Source: CAYYAQ01 sp964469555
Lineage (GTDB): Bacteria; Planctomycetota; UBA1135; UBA2386
Direction: 5' to 3'
DNA: 11,546 nucleotides
NCBI GenBank assembly: GCA_964469555.1
Contig: CAYYAQ010000166.1
Coordinates: 1-11,546 of the forward strand
In this document: piece by piece, positions 1 to 7,304 of the stretch
Position numbering within the stretch: the first letter of the stretch is position 1
Layout: each line of letters begins with the position of its first letter
Notes under the pieces: model-generated
The model's database searches: none
Told to the model about the DNA's origin: nothing
The model's input: the letters and a program-made list of their open reading frames with translations, nothing else
Program-made: the position numbers and the translations under genes

Positions 1-560
1 ACGGTGAAGCAGATTTGGGGCCTTTTGGGAAGCCGACCGCCGGAAGGCGCGGCAGGCTAGCCAACCAGACCAGCGGAGACAAGGCATCGAAGTCCTGGCA
101 CCCCCGTCCCAGTCGGAGCCCCCACGCCAGGGACCCGGTCAGCAAGTGTCGGATTCCACCTCAAGACGGCCTCGGACAGTGTCGACGATTACGACGATCT
201 CCCGTGGATGAGGGAGAAGTCAGGGTGAATTGTTGCGAACCGTGAGGATTCGGGCGAAGCGAAGGGCCGGCTGGGCGATCGGCATGACAGCCCCGTTACC
301 GGCGTGCAGTGTGTTCGCGGAGTATCCGACCCGAGACATCCACGTGCGGAGCGGGTTGCCCGCCACGACAACCGCGTGGCTCATCGCCGATCTTCTTCGC
401 AAGGAGATCCCCGCTGGCGACGACCTTCCGATGCACGCGTGCCCACCCCTCCAGCGGACGGGCGACGTCCCGGCCTTTGCGCCTCGGTTGACGGGCCAGC
501 TCGCGATGGACGGCTACCGCATGGCGCCCGGGGTCGGGCCCGCCCGCTAGTTTCGGGGAC
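1..560. other. Long non-coding or unassigned stretch downstream of the kinase gene
   Basis: I see no gene here that I can support. Plus-strand frame 1 is open from the left edge to a TAG at 58-60 (ending GSRPPEGAAG) and could be the last 19 codons of a gene entering from the left, but it is too short to judge. A 106-codon TTG-started plus frame (230-550) and several minus frames are open, but none encodes a recognisable domain, and open frames are common by chance at this GC content. The only clear structure is a stem-loop at 92-134. Directly 3' of the kinase stop (minus strand, below 561) the DNA is GC-rich, with overlapping CCCGGG and GGGCCC palindromes near 524-542. No T-tract follows, so I do not call an intrinsic terminator. 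Confidence 0.5.
92..134. repeat. Imperfect inverted repeat (8-bp stem with one bulge)
   Basis: GTCCTGGC at 92-99 pairs with GCCAGGGAC at 126-134, with a single extra G as a bulge. The 26-base loop contains C-runs, which are G-runs on the minus strand. There is no T-tract on either side, so it is not a standard terminator. It may be a fold in an untranslated RNA or chance in GC-rich DNA. Confidence 0.35.
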
Positions 561-3500
561 CTACTGCAGGCCCCGTCCGCGGAATTCGACCGCGTGCAGC
601 GTGACGGGAGAGAGAGGAGTCAGCGTAACCGAGGCCGACGGCGTGGTCGGACGCTGCACATCGATCTTCGCGAGTTCCTTCCGCGTCGTGTCGCGAACCG
701 GCGGCTCACCGTCCAGGAACACCCGCACGACAACGGTATTGCTCGCCCCGCGCTTCTTCCGCGTGACGAAGTAGAACCGGTGACGCGCGCCCGGCACGAC
801 CTGTGGATTCCGCGGGGTCTTGAGCGACTTCTTCGTCTTCCGGGAGAGCCCGGTCAGGGCGCGGAGTCCTTTGTCGACCGGGAAGATCGTGACGACGCCA
901 TCGCGATCCAGCGCCAGTCCGATCGTCGCACCCTGACACTGAACGAAGAGAAGACGCGGGCCGCCATTCTCCTCCGCGAACGTCAGGTCGAGCGTGACGA
1001 TCGCGGGTGCATCGACATCGAGAAGGCTGGGAAGAACCAGGGCTTGCTTCCGCGCGACGGCCAGCGCGGGCTCGTCGTTTTCGTACCGGGCAGGTCCAGG
1101 GGAGTCCTGCACCCAACCCTTGCGATTCGCTTCGGGAAGACGCGTTCCACGAATGTCCAACACGACGGTGACGGCGAGGTTCTTCTCGACGTCGACAATC
1201 ATCCCAGCCAGGCGCAACTTGTTCAGCCGGGCGATCATCTTCAGCTGCGCCTTGCCCTGATTTATCTGCTTGTCGAACCGGCGTAGCTGGGCCTCGTGTT
1301 CGTCCGCGAATCTCACGTGCGCTGCGCGGAGATCCCCGATCGTCGTCTCAGCGGTGACGTACCGCTCATTCTTGATACTCGACCTGATCGAAGCCAGTTT
1401 CAGATTGGCGACCACCGACTCGGACGTCGGTGCGCGGAAATTGACCCTGCGCAAGTCGCGAAAGAGCTTCTTGTAGTCTTCGTGGACCAGCGTGGCGATG
1501 TCCGTCTGACCACTCAAGCGGAACCACACCGCCAGGCCCGCCTTCTCGCCCTGCTGCAGGCTGGACTCGAAGTCAGGGCCAGCTTGTTTCACCAGATCGC
1601 GCACGTTCAGGAACGCGAGCGGCACCTCGGCTCCACCGACGTGGACGACAATCGCCGCTTCCTCGCGAACGAGCACGAGATCCGTCACGGTCGTGCCGTC
1701 GCGAGTTCGGACCGGCTTCAATCGTTTCCTGGTGCCCGATGACAAGAGTGCTTGCAAGAGACGACCGCGGACTGCGTCGGCATGATCGAGCATCGCCACG
1801 TGAGCGGGGACGCGTGGATCATCCTCGTCCGCCCAGTCCTGCAAGTTGGCTTTCGCCCGCGCCAGGTCGCCGCAGACCGCGATGTCGTAGGCGATCTGCA
1901 GGCCCTTTTCGAAACGCGTGCCCTTCAGTTTCTTCTTCGCCGCGTCGATTTTGGACCTGGCCTGCCTGAACAGCCGTCCAGCGGACTTCCACGGGTCGAC
2001 CGTCGCGCGGAAGTTCCCGGGCGGGAAGTACATCGCCAGAGTGCTCTCGAATCGATCGAGTGCGACCACAGCGTCCTTCGGATCCTCCACCCACTCGGCG
2101 ACGAGACGGGCGAACTCCGTCATCTCGTCGCCGAACAGTGCGGTGAGCTTCGCCTCGGCCCGAACGATCTTGCCCTGCCCGCTCTTCTCCGCGTCCTGGC
2201 GTTTTCTTTCGACGAGCAGTCTCAAGTGCGCCGGCAACCGCGCCACCGGGGGGCTGCCACCGAGTCCTTCGAAGCGGCGAACCTCTTCGCGCAACCGGCT
2301 CTCGGCCAGCGGGATGTTGGATTCTCGGAGTATTTCCTCAAGCGTCACCTCGATCGCCCGCGAGTGTTCGTTCAAGGCGGTCGTGAAGGCAACCTCGCGC
2401 TTCTGCGTGAAGGCGTGCAACGCACGGACCAGCTTGCTCCACTCCTTGCGATACCCTGCCGCCGCGAGTCCCACAAGCGCCTGGCCCTCGAGTCCGAACT
2501 CCTCCTTGATCCTGTCTTCCAGCCGTCGTTTCAACTGCGGCTCTGGTTCGGTCCAGTCCAAAGTCCCGAACGAGTCCTTCTCGTACAGCGAACGAAAGAT
2601 CTCCGGCAGGTCTTCCGCGAGGCGTTCCTCCCATTGCACGAGCAGCGAGGCGAGCACGTCCTTCTCGTGGGGTAAGGTGGTGACGATCTGGAGTTCGCGA
2701 ATCCGGCGGATCTTGTCGCCGATCTTCTTGATCTTGATCACGTCCTGGACGACATGCGTCCGGTACTCCCCTCGCAGATCGACCGTCGGTGCGGTGGGCT
2801 CCACGTCGTCGCGGGTGAAGAACCACGAGGCGAAAGCGAGCACCGCCACGGCGGACCACAGCACGCGCTTTCGATGACCGCGTTCCTCGCCGGTGTCCAG
2901 ATCGTCGATGTCGACGTCAGGAGCTTCCGATCGCTGGACACGCTGGAGGTCGGCGAGTAGATCGGAGGGGACCTGGTAACGCTTGCCCGGGTCCTTGGAC
3001 AGGAGCTTGCGGATGATCAGGTTGAGACCATCGCTCAGATCCGGGTTGAAACCCGCCGCGGACGGCGCACGCTCTTCGAGCACCTTGATGAGGACGTTGG
3101 CCATCGTCTCCGCGCGAAACGGAGGCTGCCCCGTGCACATGTGGAAGAGCGTCGCACCGAGCGAGTAGAGGTCGCTGCGCACATCCACGTCCTGTGGGGA
3201 TCGCGCTTGTTCCGGACTGATGTACTGCGGCGTTCCGACCGTCACCCCGTCCCGCGTGATCGTCAAGTTGTCCGGCCCCTTTGCGAGTCCCATGTCGGTC
3301 AACTTGACGACGTTGGCGGTGTCGATCAGGATGTTCGCGGGTTTGATGTCGCGGTGAATCACGCCCTTCGAGAAAGCGTGCTCGAGCGCCGTGGTGATCT
3401 GGATCGCCACGTCGAGCACGCGATCCTCGGCGAACATCCCCCACTCGTGGAGCAGCTCGCGGAGCGACTTCCCCTCGATGAACTCCATGACGAAGAAGTG

Positions 3501-3746
3501 GTAGCCGCCCTCCTGCCCGAGGTCGTACCCGGTGACGATGTTCGGGTGGTTCAGCGAAGCCACGATGCGGGCTTCGCGCCGCAAGCGCTCTACGTAGCGC
3601 GCATCCCGCGCCAACGACGGCTTGAGGATCTTGAGCGCTACAGTGCGATTGAGCTTCTTGTGGCGGGCCCTGAAGACGGTCCCCATCGAACCGGCGCCGA
3701 CGCGATCGAGGACCTCGTAGTCGCTGAACGGCTGCGCGAAGGTCAT
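561..3746 (-). CDS. Transmembrane Ser/Thr protein kinase (PknB/Hanks type) with a large extracytoplasmic C-terminal region
   Basis: A 1061-residue kinase. It should phosphorylate Ser/Thr on cytoplasmic partners, with the neighbouring FHA activator the obvious candidate. Kinase domain is about residues 8-270: Gly-rich loop VGAGSMGTV (16-24), VALK lysine K39, helix-C glutamate E58, catalytic HRDIKPAN (131-138), metal motif DMG (151-153) where DFG is usual, GTPQYISPEQ (171-180) and DVRSDLYSLG (188-197). All catalytic residues are present, so it should be active. A basic stretch (HRKR, 291-294) precedes one membrane segment, about 295-310. The remaining ~750 residues are probably extracytoplasmic: helical, charged and partly coiled-coil to ~870, then a beta-rich end (about 930-1061, with VRVFLDGEPP and VTLHAVEFRG) resembling LamG/concanavalin-like folds. 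That fold is my inference. No PASTA, WD40 or TPR repeats are evident. Its ATG overlaps the upstream stop as ATGA. I see no good Shine-Dalgarno, which fits translational coupling. Confidence 0.93.
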   Translation of the reverse strand: MTFAQPFSDYEVLDRVGAGSMGTVFRARHKKLNRTVALKILKPSLARDARYVERLRREARIVASLNHPNIVTGYDLGQEGGYHFFVMEFIEGKSLRELLHEWGMFAEDRVLDVAIQITTALEHAFSKGVIHRDIKPANILIDTANVVKLTDMGLAKGPDNLTITRDGVTVGTPQYISPEQARSPQDVDVRSDLYSLGATLFHMCTGQPPFRAETMANVLIKVLEERAPSAAGFNPDLSDGLNLIIRKLLSKDPGKRYQVPSDLLADLQRVQRSEAPDVDIDDLDTGEERGHRKRVLWSAVAVLAFASWFFTRDDVEPTAPTVDLRGEYRTHVVQDVIKIKKIGDKIRRIRELQIVTTLPHEKDVLASLLVQWEERLAEDLPEIFRSLYEKDSFGTLDWTEPEPQLKRRLEDRIKEEFGLEGQALVGLAAAGYRKEWSKLVRALHAFTQKREVAFTTALNEHSRAIEVTLEEILRESNIPLAESRLREEVRRFEGLGGSPPVARLPAHLRLLVERKRQDAEKSGQGKIVRAEAKLTALFGDEMTEFARLVAEWVEDPKDAVVALDRFESTLAMYFPPGNFRATVDPWKSAGRLFRQARSKIDAAKKKLKGTRFEKGLQIAYDIAVCGDLARAKANLQDWADEDDPRVPAHVAMLDHADAVRGRLLQALLSSGTRKRLKPVRTRDGTTVTDLVLVREEAAIVVHVGGAEVPLAFLNVRDLVKQAGPDFESSLQQGEKAGLAVWFRLSGQTDIATLVHEDYKKLFRDLRRVNFRAPTSESVVANLKLASIRSSIKNERYVTAETTIGDLRAAHVRFADEHEAQLRRFDKQINQGKAQLKMIARLNKLRLAGMIVDVEKNLAVTVVLDIRGTRLPEANRKGWVQDSPGPARYENDEPALAVARKQALVLPSLLDVDAPAIVTLDLTFAEENGGPRLLFVQCQGATIGLALDRDGVVTIFPVDKGLRALTGLSRKTKKSLKTPRNPQVVPGARHRFYFVTRKKRGASNTVVVRVFLDGEPPVRDTTRKELAKIDVQRPTTPSASVTLTPLSPVTLHAVEFRGRGLQ

Positions 3747-5809
3747 GACGGACCGGGGCCCTCGGATCGCACCGCCGCGTCGGGCGTCCGCCCCGACGGT
3801 CCGTCTCCGGACACCGCGGAGCCGTCGGCGGGTGACGCGGCCTCTCCGGGCGATGAGTCATCACCTGACGGGTGCTCGGTGATGTCGTACTTCTCCAGCT
3901 TGCGCTGCAAGGCGAACCTCGAGATGCCGAGCATCTCCGCGGCGCGACTCTTGTTGCCGGTCGCGAGACGGTAGGCCTGCGTGATCAGACGCATCTCTAG
4001 AGCGCGAACCATGTCGGGAAGGTTGGTTCCCTGTTCGACGGGGACGAGTTCCTCGTTCGGATCGGTCTGTGTAACCGCCGCACTCAGGTGGGACTCGAGG
4101 ATGACGCCATCGCTGAGAAGGGCCGAGCGCCGCACTTCGTTCTGCAGTTCCCGGACGTTGCCGGGCCAACGGTAGCGACCGAGGGCGTCCATCGCGTCGG
4201 GACTGATCCGCACGAGGGCGTTTCTCTCCTTTGCCAGCGCGGCGAGGATCCGATTGACGAGCAACGGGATGTCCTGACGACGTTGCCGCAGCGCCGGCAG
4301 GTGCACCGGTAGGACGTTGAGCCGGTAGAACAGATCTGCGCGGAACTCGCCTTCCTTCAGCATCTCGTCGAGATTGCGGTTCGTCGCCGTCACGAGACGC
4401 ACGTCGATAGGGATGGTCTGGTTGCTGCCGATGGGTCGCACCTCTCCCTCTTGCAGGACACGCAGCAGTTTCTTCTGCAGGTCCACCGGGAGATCTCCGA
4501 TCTCGTCGAGGAACAGGACGCCGCCGCTCGCGGCCTGGAACAGCCCCTGCTTGTTCGCCATCGCGCCGGAAAACGCTCCCTTCACGTACCCGAACAACTC
4601 GCTCTCGAGCAAGCTCTCCGGCATCGCGGCACAGTTCTCGGACACGAACGGCTTGTCCTTGCGGCTGCCGTTGGCGTGGATCGCGCGGGCGATGAGTTCC
4701 TTGCCGGTCCCGGACTCCCCGAGGACGAGCACGGGATCCTCCGCAGCGATGAACTTGTCGAGCAGTTGGAAGACCTCCGCCATCCGGCGGGACTCGCCGA
4801 CGATCAAGCTGTAGTCGAACCGATAGCGTCCGCTGCGCAGGGATGTCGAGAGTTCCTCGCGCATCTCCGTGAGTTCGACCTTCTGGATCGCGACCTGTCC
4901 CTTGAGGCTGGCGTTGAGCTGGCCGACCCGAGTGACGGCGGCTTGCAACTCCGCTTGATTGCTCCGCAGTTCCTCCATCGTCCGCGCGTTGTGGATCGCG
5001 ATGCCGGCGCTGTTGCCGAGCGCCGTCAGGAGTTCGAGTTCGCGCTGGTGGAATGCCTGCTGTTGCAGACGATTGTCGACGTAGAGCACGCCGACGACCT
5101 CCGCGCGGACCCGGATCGGGATGCTGAGGACAGAGCGCAACCGCAGGTCGGTGACGGAAGCGAGGTCGCGGAAGCGATCGTCCTCCTGGGCGTTGATCGT
5201 CAACTCCGGCACACCGCTCTCCATCACCCGCCGCGCGATGGTCCGGCTGAACTTGTATTCCGGCGACAGCACCTCTTCCTGGGCGAAGTTGCGGGCGACC
5301 TCGACCGTGGACTCGCCACCGGAACCCAAGAGCAGGAATCCACGCTCCGCTCCGAGCAGTTTGATGGAAGAGTCGACGATCAGCGTGAGCAACCTCGTGA
5401 TGTCGTGCTCTTCGTTGAGCACGCCGGCGATGTCCATCAGCGTGCTGAGATCCTTGGCACTCTGCACCGGATCGCCCATGTAGGTCTCGTCGACGGAGAC
5501 CGGCTCATCACTCGGCTTCGCGAGTTGGATCTCGACCTTGCCGATCGAGAACACATCGCCCTCCTCGAGCTTCTTGCGCTCGACCTTCTCGCCTCGCACG
5601 AGCACCGGGTTCTGACCCGCGTCGTGAACGACGAAGAACCCCTCATCGGTCCGTTCGACGTAGCAGTGCTTGCGGGACACGACCCGATCCGTCAGGCAGA
5701 GATCGCTGTCGCGAGAACGCCCGATCGAGACCCGGTCCTGGGTAAAACTGTAGGTCTGGCGATCGTCACCATTGGTGACAATCAGAAGGAAGGGGCCCTG
5801 ACTGTTCAT
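3743..5809 (-). CDS. FHA-GAF sigma-54-dependent transcriptional activator (AAA+ enhancer-binding protein)
   Basis: A 688-residue activator that would use ATP hydrolysis to open sigma-54 promoters. Domains in order: FHA (about 8-95) with GRSRDSD (30-36) and SRKH (45-48) for phosphothreonine binding; GAF sensor (about 118-275); coiled-coil linker (276-325); AAA+ (about 330-565) with Walker A GESGTGKE (364-371), sigma-54 contact loop GAFSGA (411-416, usually GAFTGA), Walker B VLFLDE (431-436), arginine-finger region FRADLFYRLN (489-498) and WPGNVRELQN (548-557); and a Fis-type helix-turn-helix (about 603-641). A 44-residue Ser/Pro/Gly/Asp-rich tail follows, unusual after the DNA-binding domain. 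There is no receiver domain, so control probably comes through FHA and GAF. An acidic-flanked threonine, VDETYMGD around T109, resembles the phospho-switch of GarA/OdhI, but this is inference. It is first gene of the kinase operon. The ATG at 5809 puts the FHA strand right at the N-terminus; its Shine-Dalgarno is weak. Confidence 0.93.
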   Translation of the reverse strand: MNSQGPFLLIVTNGDDRQTYSFTQDRVSIGRSRDSDLCLTDRVVSRKHCYVERTDEGFFVVHDAGQNPVLVRGEKVERKKLEEGDVFSIGKVEIQLAKPSDEPVSVDETYMGDPVQSAKDLSTLMDIAGVLNEEHDITRLLTLIVDSSIKLLGAERGFLLLGSGGESTVEVARNFAQEEVLSPEYKFSRTIARRVMESGVPELTINAQEDDRFRDLASVTDLRLRSVLSIPIRVRAEVVGVLYVDNRLQQQAFHQRELELLTALGNSAGIAIHNARTMEELRSNQAELQAAVTRVGQLNASLKGQVAIQKVELTEMREELSTSLRSGRYRFDYSLIVGESRRMAEVFQLLDKFIAAEDPVLVLGESGTGKELIARAIHANGSRKDKPFVSENCAAMPESLLESELFGYVKGAFSGAMANKQGLFQAASGGVLFLDEIGDLPVDLQKKLLRVLQEGEVRPIGSNQTIPIDVRLVTATNRNLDEMLKEGEFRADLFYRLNVLPVHLPALRQRRQDIPLLVNRILAALAKERNALVRISPDAMDALGRYRWPGNVRELQNEVRRSALLSDGVILESHLSAAVTQTDPNEELVPVEQGTNLPDMVRALEMRLITQAYRLATGNKSRAAEMLGISRFALQRKLEKYDITEHPSGDDSSPGEAASPADGSAVSGDGPSGRTPDAAVRSEGPGPS

Positions 5810-5887
5810 CTCGAATCCATGCTACCGGCGGCGCGGGAGAGTGTGTGGAGTGGACTGAGCAAGATGCCACGCTGCCGCTCGTCGCAA

Positions 5888-5903
5888 GTATCCCCCAGGA
5901 TAC
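5888..5903. repeat. Perfect inverted repeat GTATCC-N4-GGATAC
   Basis: Six-base arms GTATCC (5888-5893) and GGATAC (5898-5903) flank the loop CCCA. This could be a small RNA hairpin in a leader transcript or a dimeric repressor/activator site. It lies about 80 bases upstream of the activator start and 110 bases upstream of the MEMO start. Confidence 0.6.
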
Positions 5904-5915
5904 ACGCAAAGACGG

Positions 5916-5932
5916 CGTCTGGCGCCCAGACG
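5916..5932. repeat. Perfect inverted repeat CGTCTGG-N3-CCAGACG
   Basis: Seven-base arms at 5916-5922 and 5926-5932 with a three-base spacer (CGC). As RNA this is a stable GC-rich hairpin on either strand; as DNA it is a compact operator-like palindrome. It sits 12 bases from the previous inverted repeat and 24 from the terminator stem. Confidence 0.6.
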
Positions 5933-5955
5933 TGCAAGGAGTAGTCTTCTGCTGG

Positions 5956-5984
5956 CCCCGCGGTATCGCCAATGCGGGGTTTTT
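5956..5984 (+). terminator. Intrinsic (rho-independent) terminator upstream of the MEMO gene
   Basis: CCCCGC (5956-5961) pairs perfectly with GCGGGG (5974-5979) across a 12-base loop, followed at once by TTTTT (5980-5984). The T-tract exists only on the plus strand, so it would stop rightward transcripts about 30 bases before the MEMO start codon. No plus-strand gene lies upstream. It may therefore be an attenuator in the MEMO leader, the end of a small RNA, or a block against antisense transcripts from the activator gene. Confidence 0.7.
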
Positions 5985-6013
5985 CTCCGAACGCGGTGAC
6001 TTCCCGCAATGCC

Positions 6014-7267
6014 ATGGCCAGCAGCCCAGCCGACCCCGAACCCACATCCGAGACTCCCGAGGGCCCGCGACCGGCACTCCGCGACCTGCAGGTTACGCAC
6101 ACCAGCCGGGACGGTCACGACGGGATCGCCCTGAGCGACCCGCTGGGCATCGCCGAGGGACAGGTCTTCGTCCCGAACGGGCTGCTGCCGATCATCGCAC
6201 GATTCGACGGCACCCAGACGATCGCCGAGATCGAGTCCGAGCTGATCACGGCGTCCGGCGAGAAGATGCCCAGCGACCTCGTCAGCGGCCTCGCGAAGCA
6301 GTTGGAGAATCTGTTGTTCCTGGACAGCCCACGGTTTCACCGGGCACTGGCCGACGTGACGGCGGAGTTCTGCGGGATGAAGTCACGCCCTTCGCTCCAC
6401 GCCGGGGTCACCGCCGGGTATCCGGACGAGACGGACGCGGCGCAAGAAGCGCTGGACTCGATCGTGCGCCGGCCCACCGAGGAACTCCGCACGTCACCGC
6501 GAGGCCTCGTCGCGCCGCACATCGATATCGCCCGCGGTCGCGAAGGCTATTCGTTGGCCTACAGCGCGCTCGCGGAGTGCGAGCCGGCGGATCTCTACGT
6601 CGTGTTCGGCACCGGACACCACGGCCCCCAGAATCCGGTCACGGGACTGTCGATGGACTGGGAGACGCCCCTCGGCACCGTCGCGACCGACCACGACTTC
6701 GTGGACGCGGTCCACGGTCGACTCGGCCCGCCCCACCCGTTGGACCTGCTGCTCCATCGTCACGAGCATTCGCTCGAGTTCCAGATGCTGTTCTTGCGGC
6801 ACGTCCTCGGAGACCGGGATTTCAAGGTCGCCGGGTTCCTCACCGGGCACTTGATGAACACGAAGCCTTCGATCGACGACGAGCCGCTCGTGCAATCGCT
6901 GCTCGGCGTCTTCCGCGAAGAATGCGAGCGGGTGCGGGCATCGGGACGGACCGTCTGTTTCGTCGGCGGCGCCGACCTCGCGCACATCGGCCCGTTCTTC
7001 GGCGATCCCGACCCGATCGACGAGGCGCGACTCGAGCGGTTGACGGACGAGGAACTACCGCGGTTGAAGCACCTTCAGGACGGGAACCCGGGGGCGTTCT
7101 TCGGCGCGGTGGAGCACGGCGGCAATCCGGACCGCATCTGTGGAACGACGCCCATGTTCCTGACGGCAGCGTTGGCGGGCGGACCGGGACAGCTGCTTCA
7201 CTACGGCCAGGCCAACGCGACAGACGGGGACCAGACAGTGAGTTACTGCAGCATGCTCTTCCAGTAG
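6014..7267 (+). CDS. amrB: MEMO1-family protein (AmmeMemoRadiSam system protein B-like) with an N-terminal extension
   Basis: A 417-residue protein. The C-terminal ~255 residues are a MEMO domain, a fold related to class III extradiol dioxygenases: LVAPHID (165-171), VFGTGHHGPQN (197-207), HRHEHSLEFQ (248-257), GGADLAHIG (318-326) and CGTTP (376-380). H169, H202 or H203, D321 and C376 appear to match the metal-site His, His, Asp and Cys of human MEMO1, so metal binding is likely conserved. The true substrate of bacterial members is not established. Residues about 20-110 are an extra domain, with GIALSDPLGI and RFDGTQTIAEIESEL faintly like a PqqD-type or winged-helix module (inference). Neither of the usual partners, AMMECR1-like and radical SAM, is in the window. 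I chose ATG 6014. In-frame ATG 5972 lies inside the terminator stem and GTG 5996 is also possible; none has a clear Shine-Dalgarno. Confidence 0.9.
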   Translation: MASSPADPEPTSETPEGPRPALRDLQVTHTSRDGHDGIALSDPLGIAEGQVFVPNGLLPIIARFDGTQTIAEIESELITASGEKMPSDLVSGLAKQLENLLFLDSPRFHRALADVTAEFCGMKSRPSLHAGVTAGYPDETDAAQEALDSIVRRPTEELRTSPRGLVAPHIDIARGREGYSLAYSALAECEPADLYVVFGTGHHGPQNPVTGLSMDWETPLGTVATDHDFVDAVHGRLGPPHPLDLLLHRHEHSLEFQMLFLRHVLGDRDFKVAGFLTGHLMNTKPSIDDEPLVQSLLGVFREECERVRASGRTVCFVGGADLAHIGPFFGDPDPIDEARLERLTDEELPRLKHLQDGNPGAFFGAVEHGGNPDRICGTTPMFLTAALAGGPGQLLHYGQANATDGDQTVSYCSMLFQ

Positions 7268-7304
7268 GCCCACGCGGAAGAGACGCCGCCCTGACTGGGA
7301 TGCC

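Larger units (their letters stand above)
5810..6013. promoter_or_regulatory. Divergent control region between the FHA activator and the MEMO gene
   Basis: About 200 bases separate two divergently transcribed genes, so promoters for both should lie here. I could not assign convincing sigma-70 or sigma-54 elements. The region holds three inverted repeats within 100 bases (5888-5903, 5916-5932, 5956-5979). The third is followed by a T-tract on the plus strand. CGCGGG at 5832-5837 is complementary to CCCGCG at 5957-5962, the left arm of the terminator, so an antiterminator pairing is conceivable though short. Confidence 0.55.

Noticed and set aside
15..290. Possible 3' end of a group II intron: the stretch GAGGGAGAAGTCAGGGTGAA and the following GCGAACCGT recalled the lead-in to domain V.
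   Set aside because: After GAACCGT the sequence does not continue into a domain V hairpin; the closing CGGTTC arm and the expected ~34-base fold are missing. No reverse transcriptase is present. The resemblance is from memory and too short.
230..550. A 106-codon plus-strand frame starting with TTG, as a possible small gene.
   Set aside because: No recognisable domain, no Shine-Dalgarno, and it is convergent with and nearly abuts the kinase gene. Such frames are common by chance in GC-rich DNA.
5845..5860. Possible sigma-54 promoter for the activator operon on the minus strand (TGGCATCTTGCT).
   Set aside because: Only six bases separate GG and GC, too close for a -24/-12 promoter.
5953..5971. 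Possible sigma-54 promoter on the plus strand (TGGCCCCGCGGTATCGCC).
   Set aside because: The GG and GC dinucleotides are 12 bases apart instead of 10, and the sequence is better explained as the left part of the terminator hairpin.
5972..6013. ATG 5972 as the start of the MEMO protein.
   Set aside because: It lies inside the right arm of a strong terminator hairpin and would add 14 residues with no family resemblance; ATG 6014 is preferred, though without a clear ribosome binding site.
5806..6102. A minus-strand 98-codon frame whose stop overlaps the activator start as ATGA, like an upstream operon gene.
   Set aside because: Its first third runs antisense through the start of the MEMO gene, it crosses the terminator and hairpin region, and its product has no recognisable features. 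The overlap looks accidental.
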